From assembly GCA_009784095.1 (NCBI GenBank), contig WRDL01000017.1, positions 1-16,839 on the forward strand: 16,839 nt of DNA, written 5' to 3'. The notes beneath the pieces are model-generated. The model saw only the letters and a program-made list of their open reading frames with translations. It was not told where the DNA came from and did not search any database. Numbering within the stretch: the first letter of the stretch is position 1; every line of letters starts with the position of its first letter. A program made the position numbers and the translations under genes. Positions 13,704 through 16,839 of the stretch are shown here, piece after piece. Source of the stretch: Coriobacteriia bacterium. Lineage in GTDB: Bacteria; Actinomycetota; Coriobacteriia; WRKU01.

Positions 13704-14375
13704 CTAACGGTCTTCCTTTTCGTCGATCCGTCTGGGCCGAATTGATAAGATGAGTACGCAAGTAGATCCACCAAGGAGCATCAAAACCCACTCATACGGA
13801 AAGCTGTCTCCGGTCTTTGGAGCCGTGGAAGTTGCTGAAACCGTACTCGCTCCAACAAGCGGAGGGTCAGCATCACCCGAATCCGTACCCTCAAGAAAAT
13901 GATGCGTGAAGTATATCTCATCGACCTTGAGTCCATCTGCGCCATAAGTGATGATGCTGACGTCCATATCTCGCGCAACCCAAAACTCCACCGTATAGAT
14001 CCTCTGATCACAGAAACAGTCAGAACGCTGACGTGACAGATGTTTGATCTGATACGAATACACACCGGGTCCGTCAAATGCGAGTGGCCCGATACTCATC
14101 TCATCGTTTCCCTCGATTGAAAAGAGAAGACCTTGCGCAGTCGATCCATCAGGCAGAGGATATGATGCATCCTCTGGTATCAAGATATAGTCGAAGTTTC
14201 TATCCTGTGGTGGTTTCTGCTCAGGATAGTCCAACACTTGTTTGATTAGCAAGATCGGTGCGTCCACCGTTTGTGCTTGCGCGTCCGTAGTCGTGATACT
14301 ACCGATCAGGCAGGTGTTGATGATCATTACTATGAGGAAGAACACAACTCCGGTTATGCCTGATTTGTTATTCAA
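13704..14375 (-). CDS. Small FctA/Spy0128-like surface pilin subunit with degenerate isopeptide site
   Basis: A secreted, wall-anchored protein of 223 residues. The signal peptide has its hydrophobic core at about 9-27 with likely cleavage after DAQA. One pilin domain follows at about 40-162 (LIKQVLDYPEQKPPQDRNFDYIL, then GPGVYSYQIKH and EIYFTHHF). A Ser/Thr linker leads to a sortase signal: APKTG at 185-189 (Leu of LPXTG replaced by Ala), a hydrophobic stretch, and RPRR near the C-terminus. The family's Lys is kept (K45). The Glu usually found in YTIKE-type strands is His112, and the Asn of FTNTY is His, so an internal isopeptide bond is not expected. Two Cys (120, 122) may stabilise the fold instead. 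I chose a TTG start at 14375 because AAAGGAGG sits 9 nt upstream; a longer start would place that site inside the gene. Confidence 0.82.
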   Translation of the reverse strand: MNNKSGITGVVFFLIVMIINTCLIGSITTTDAQAQTVDAPILLIKQVLDYPEQKPPQDRNFDYILIPEDASYPLPDGSTAQGLLFSIEGNDEMSIGPLAFDGPGVYSYQIKHLSRQRSDCFCDQRIYTVEFWVARDMDVSIITYGADGLKVDEIYFTHHFLEGTDSGDADPPLVGASTVSATSTAPKTGDSFPYEWVLMLLGGSTCVLILSIRPRRIDEKEDR

Positions 14376-14394
14376 TGTCGTATTCCTCCTTTCC

Positions 14395-14429
14395 AAGAAG
14401 AGTGCGTGCTTAGCGCACGCACTCTTCTT
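14395..14429 (-). promoter_or_regulatory. Intercistronic 15 bp hairpin between the two pilin genes
   Basis: AAGAAGAGTGCGTGC and GCACGCACTCTTCTT pair perfectly around a 5 nt loop. It lies 12 nt after the major pilin stop, and its far side is 2 nt from the AAAGGAGG of the small pilin. With no long U-run it is probably a partial terminator or an mRNA 3' stabiliser, lowering small-pilin output relative to the major pilin. Confidence 0.75.
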
Positions 14430-14440
14430 CTCGCAAGTAT

Positions 14441-15739
14441 CTAGTGGATTATCTGTGTTGCCTCAACGGTATATCTTTTGCGTGTTTTGACCGCAACACA
14501 TACGATCGCTGCTACCGTCGCGATAGCGATCATGGCGATAAACGGCAGATCGTTCAGGTTAAGACCGGTCGGGGTGACCGTACCACGATCGTTGTTAAAG
14601 TCAGCACTGTTGACCGACTCGCCGACACGCTCGACATCCGTTGACAAGGATGCACCGAGTGTACCTACTACTTTTTCGCCACTTTTTCCATCAGTGATGA
14701 TAATAAAGCTGGGCGTGTATGCAGGAGTACCCACTTCGGTGACCTTATAGGTCGTACCAACGGGAGTGTTGATAAAAACCAGTGTCTGCTTATCTTTCAG
14801 GCTAAAAGAAGCCTGCGTGCCCGAGACGATCTTGAGATAAGCCTGTCCATTGCTGTCAGTGCCGGCGATCACACCATTGGCCTCTTCAGTGACGACTTTG
14901 CCATCCTCTATGACATAAGCATGATAGACCAGTCCACCATCGGACACCGGCACCAGCGAGGGCGCGAGAAGGTCCAAGGTGTAGTCAAAGTAGACCGTCG
15001 AGCTGGCGAACTCACCAGAGACCGTCTTTGAGATCGACAGGGTCGAGTTCTTGGTCGGATCAGGATCATTGGGATCGCCCCCATTGGTCTTGATATAGGT
15101 GTTGGTGAACGTCATCTGAGAGTAGCCGAACTCTTCTCCGCCACCCGGGGTCGGGTCGACCTTGATACCTGCTGGCGTCGTGGTGCTATCTGCTTTGAGG
15201 ACCTCTGTAGTAATAGCGGCGACGTAGGTGCCTGTCTCAGATCCGGTCTTGTCCTTGACATAGACGGTGACCTCATACTTCGCATCGGAGTAGATCATCA
15301 TCTCATGGACCGCATCGACCTTATAGGTGTCGCCGATCTCGGTGATCTCATAAACATAGACACCGGCATTGGCAAAGCTGTACTTACTGAAAATACCGTC
15401 AGATTCCATGACGATCGTACTGACACCATCCTTGGTCGTGGTGATTGCCTTATCCGCTGAATTGAGGATGATCTCCTTTATCGCCGGCATATTCGTCTCG
15501 GTCGCTTTGTCTCCATCAACACTGATTGCAGAGACTGCGAACGTAAAGGATGCCCCTGGGTTCTTCGTCCCCTCAGGGAACTGGAGCAGCTTGGTCAGAG
15601 CTGCCTCTGCCGGCTTTTCTTGCGTGCCGATCAAGGCACCATCATCATTAAGACCCTCTGCAAATGCACTTGTCAGACCACTGAGGCTCAGTACGAATAC
15701 TAAACTCAATGCGAGGATCAATTTCGTTTTCTTACACAT
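14441..15739 (-). CDS. Major pilin-like surface protein with two Spy0128 domains and TPTG sorting signal
   Basis: A 432-residue sortase substrate, likely the pilus backbone. The signal peptide ends near SAFA (27). Domain 1 (about 45-215) has K50 in LTKLLQF, E131/E134 in YVYEITE and N213 in FTNTY. Domain 2 (about 232-386) has K238 in SISKTV, E335 in YKVTE and N382 in DFNND. These are the Lys, Glu and Asn expected for self-formed isopeptide bonds. The C-terminus reads TPTGL (389-393), a hydrophobic segment (about 398-417), then KTRKR: a wall-sorting signal with a non-canonical TPTG motif. The ATG at 15739 is fixed by AGGAGG 7 nt upstream and the signal peptide directly after it; the frame is open further upstream, but those residues are not signal-like. 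It is the middle gene of the operon. No sortase is visible here. Confidence 0.88.
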   Translation of the reverse strand: MCKKTKLILALSLVFVLSLSGLTSAFAEGLNDDGALIGTQEKPAEAALTKLLQFPEGTKNPGASFTFAVSAISVDGDKATETNMPAIKEIILNSADKAITTTKDGVSTIVMESDGIFSKYSFANAGVYVYEITEIGDTYKVDAVHEMMIYSDAKYEVTVYVKDKTGSETGTYVAAITTEVLKADSTTTPAGIKVDPTPGGGEEFGYSQMTFTNTYIKTNGGDPNDPDPTKNSTLSISKTVSGEFASSTVYFDYTLDLLAPSLVPVSDGGLVYHAYVIEDGKVVTEEANGVIAGTDSNGQAYLKIVSGTQASFSLKDKQTLVFINTPVGTTYKVTEVGTPAYTPSFIIITDGKSGEKVVGTLGASLSTDVERVGESVNSADFNNDRGTVTPTGLNLNDLPFIAMIAIATVAAIVCVAVKTRKRYTVEATQIIH

Positions 15740-15867
15740 GGTATTTCCTCCTAAACTCATTACAATTTCATTTCTCTTACGTAGTACTGCTTGGTTTCTT
15801 TGGCATCTTCTTTCTGTCTTTTTTTGGGGGACTGGCTCGATATCATGACCCCTCTGGTCTTGGCATA
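15740..15867 (-). other. Leader between adhesin and major pilin with possible tiny ORFs
   Basis: This 128 nt gap starts with AAAGGAGG overlapping the upstream gene's end, 6-7 nt before ATGCCAAGACCAGAGGGGTCA and a TGA (7 codons). The ATGA there would open a 28-codon frame (MISSQSPKKRQKEDAKETKQ and onward) ending 20 nt before the pilin start. A CCCCC-AAAAAAA run lies inside. These could be leader peptides coupling translation across the gap, or chance. No promoter is clear. Confidence 0.3.
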
Positions 15868-16839
15868 TCACCCCTCCTTTCGGTGGAACGTGCGTGGTGT
15901 TATCACATTGAGAGCTATTAGGCTCGTCGAGAGAATGATGAGTAAAATCAGGAATGACACCGTCGGGCTTACCGCCTCTGCACCGGATATGACCACCTGT
16001 TCGCGCGTATTTACGAAATCGAACGTGCGCATATCTTCGGCTATGACTAGATAACCGGTGTCACCACCCATGCCAGGTTGCGTCTGCTCACTGTCGTGAT
16101 AGACCGTCGCGTACCGGGGACTTGTTTCCTCAATGATCCGGACCTGGGTACCGACCAAGATCTCTTCGATCGTGATGGATTGTCCGTGCGCAAGTGCTAC
16201 CAGCACTTTGCCTTCATCGTCAAGGATGATCTGACCGGTATCTTGGTCATCGACCGAGTAGCTAATGATGCTGTCTTTTGGCAATGGTATTCCTGCTTCA
16301 TCCCTAAAATAGAGCGTGAAGTCAAAGGCTCGCTGAGTATCGGCATACTCACCGACTACCTGCTTTGAGATCGTAAAGGTGGCTTTGGGAATATGCTTTC
16401 TATACACGAAGTGGACGATCTGATGAGCGACCACCGGGTCGATCTCGATCTGCTTCGATTCTGTATAGTGCCCCGCAGTATAGTCGCCCACAGCGTAGCC
16501 TACAACATCGTATCCATCGAGCGAAGGGATCTGCTTTTGATACTGGAACGCAGGAGGTTCAACGAAGGCCACGCTGTCTTCGGCGATCTTCTGTCCCTGC
16601 TCGTCTACGTATTTTTCCGTAACAACATAGGTCTGTAAGAGCTTGACCGGTTTGAGCATGTTGTTCGCATTATTGTTATGCGCATTGTAGCCATTGCGGG
16701 TCTTTATCGAGTAGATGTCCATGCTATTATCGACATCACGAACGATCACGCCGAGAGTCGTATTTCCGTTCGTGGCAACGATTCTGTCAACACGCGAGCT
16801 CGCAAGATCGGCAGAGTAGGCAAAGTTTTTGTAGTGAGC
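15868..16839 (-). CDS. Large surface adhesin/pilus protein, C-terminal part only (5' end outside window)
   Basis: 323 residues are visible and the frame stays open to the right edge, so the true start lies beyond it; the GTG at 16749 is not a convincing start. Residues about 69-148 of the visible part (YVVTEKYVDEQGQKIAEDSV, ending VHFVYRK) resemble a MucBP-type repeat, known for mucin or surface binding. Residues about 152-280 form a Spy0128-like pilin domain with K159 (TISKQV), E237/E238 and N277 (FDFVNTRE), so an isopeptide bond is likely. A hydrophobic helix at about 295-312 and a basic tail (PRTFHRKEG) follow, but the place of the sorting motif reads SPTVS rather than LPXTG or the TPTG of the next gene. 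First visible gene of the pilus operon, so probably the tip or an ancillary adhesin. Confidence 0.8.
   Translation of the reverse strand, partial: AHYKNFAYSADLASSRVDRIVATNGNTTLGVIVRDVDNSMDIYSIKTRNGYNAHNNNANNMLKPVKLLQTYVVTEKYVDEQGQKIAEDSVAFVEPPAFQYQKQIPSLDGYDVVGYAVGDYTAGHYTESKQIEIDPVVAHQIVHFVYRKHIPKATFTISKQVVGEYADTQRAFDFTLYFRDEAGIPLPKDSIISYSVDDQDTGQIILDDEGKVLVALAHGQSITIEEILVGTQVRIIEETSPRYATVYHDSEQTQPGMGGDTGYLVIAEDMRTFDFVNTREQVVISGAEAVSPTVSFLILLIILSTSLIALNVITPRTFHRKEG

Noticed and set aside
13546..13791. Minus-strand frame spanning the pilin-operon terminator
   Set aside because: It overlaps the small pilin gene out of frame and crosses an 11 bp perfect hairpin; no recognisable protein.
14441..15871. 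Longer start for the major pilin at 15871
   Set aside because: The extra 44 residues are not signal-like, and a strong AGGAGG precedes the ATG at 15739, directly before a normal signal peptide.

Overview
The window reads as chromosomal DNA of a Gram-positive, moderate-GC actinomycete. Coriobacteriia is my best guess. The basis is the tilS-hpt pair, a complete branched-chain amino acid ABC operon, a PcsB/CwlO-like NlpC/P60 protein, sortase-type pilins, and genes that seem to start without a Shine-Dalgarno site. The taxonomy is inference; no rRNA or other marker is present. Every protein gene is on the minus strand. The only clear plus-strand gene is an initiator tRNA.

Region 1 (1-1466): the 5' part of hpt, running off the left edge and overlapped by tilS. 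TilS carries an unusual in-frame 2 x 33 bp copy of a dispersed repeat (core GGTCGGTTCCTTTTGTCCC). Region 2 (1467-6902): the livJ-H-M-G-F operon, transcribed right to left, with a lipoprotein binding protein, two permeases and two ATPases, and a palindrome in the livJ leader. Region 3 (6903-8962): an unassigned six-helix membrane protein, a 174 bp MITE-like element bounded by inverted copies of the same dispersed repeat, and a secreted NlpC/P60-like protein whose catalytic Cys is replaced by Gly.

Region 4 (9057-13527) is the most interesting part. An initiator tRNA (9057-9133) is followed by four further copies of its 3' end (9204-9222, 9366-9386, 12830-12843, 12987-13006) and a weaker one at 10029-10042. 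Two of the downstream copies are followed by a terminator. Two related elements of about 110-115 bp (9271-9386 and 12892-13006) fold into similar hairpins with compensatory base changes. Between them sit a GNAT acetyltransferase and an 811-codon protein with a AAA+ ATPase and a C-terminal RyR domain, an architecture linked to prokaryotic conflict systems. A small four-helix membrane protein abuts the last copy. No integrase is visible, so this looks like stacked remnants or cargo at a tRNA integration hotspot.

Region 5 (13637-16839): a pilus or surface-protein operon, with a large MucBP/pilin-domain protein cut by the right edge, a two-domain major pilin, and a small FctA-like pilin. A 15 bp perfect hairpin lies immediately before the ribosome-binding site of the last gene. 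No sortase gene lies in the window.
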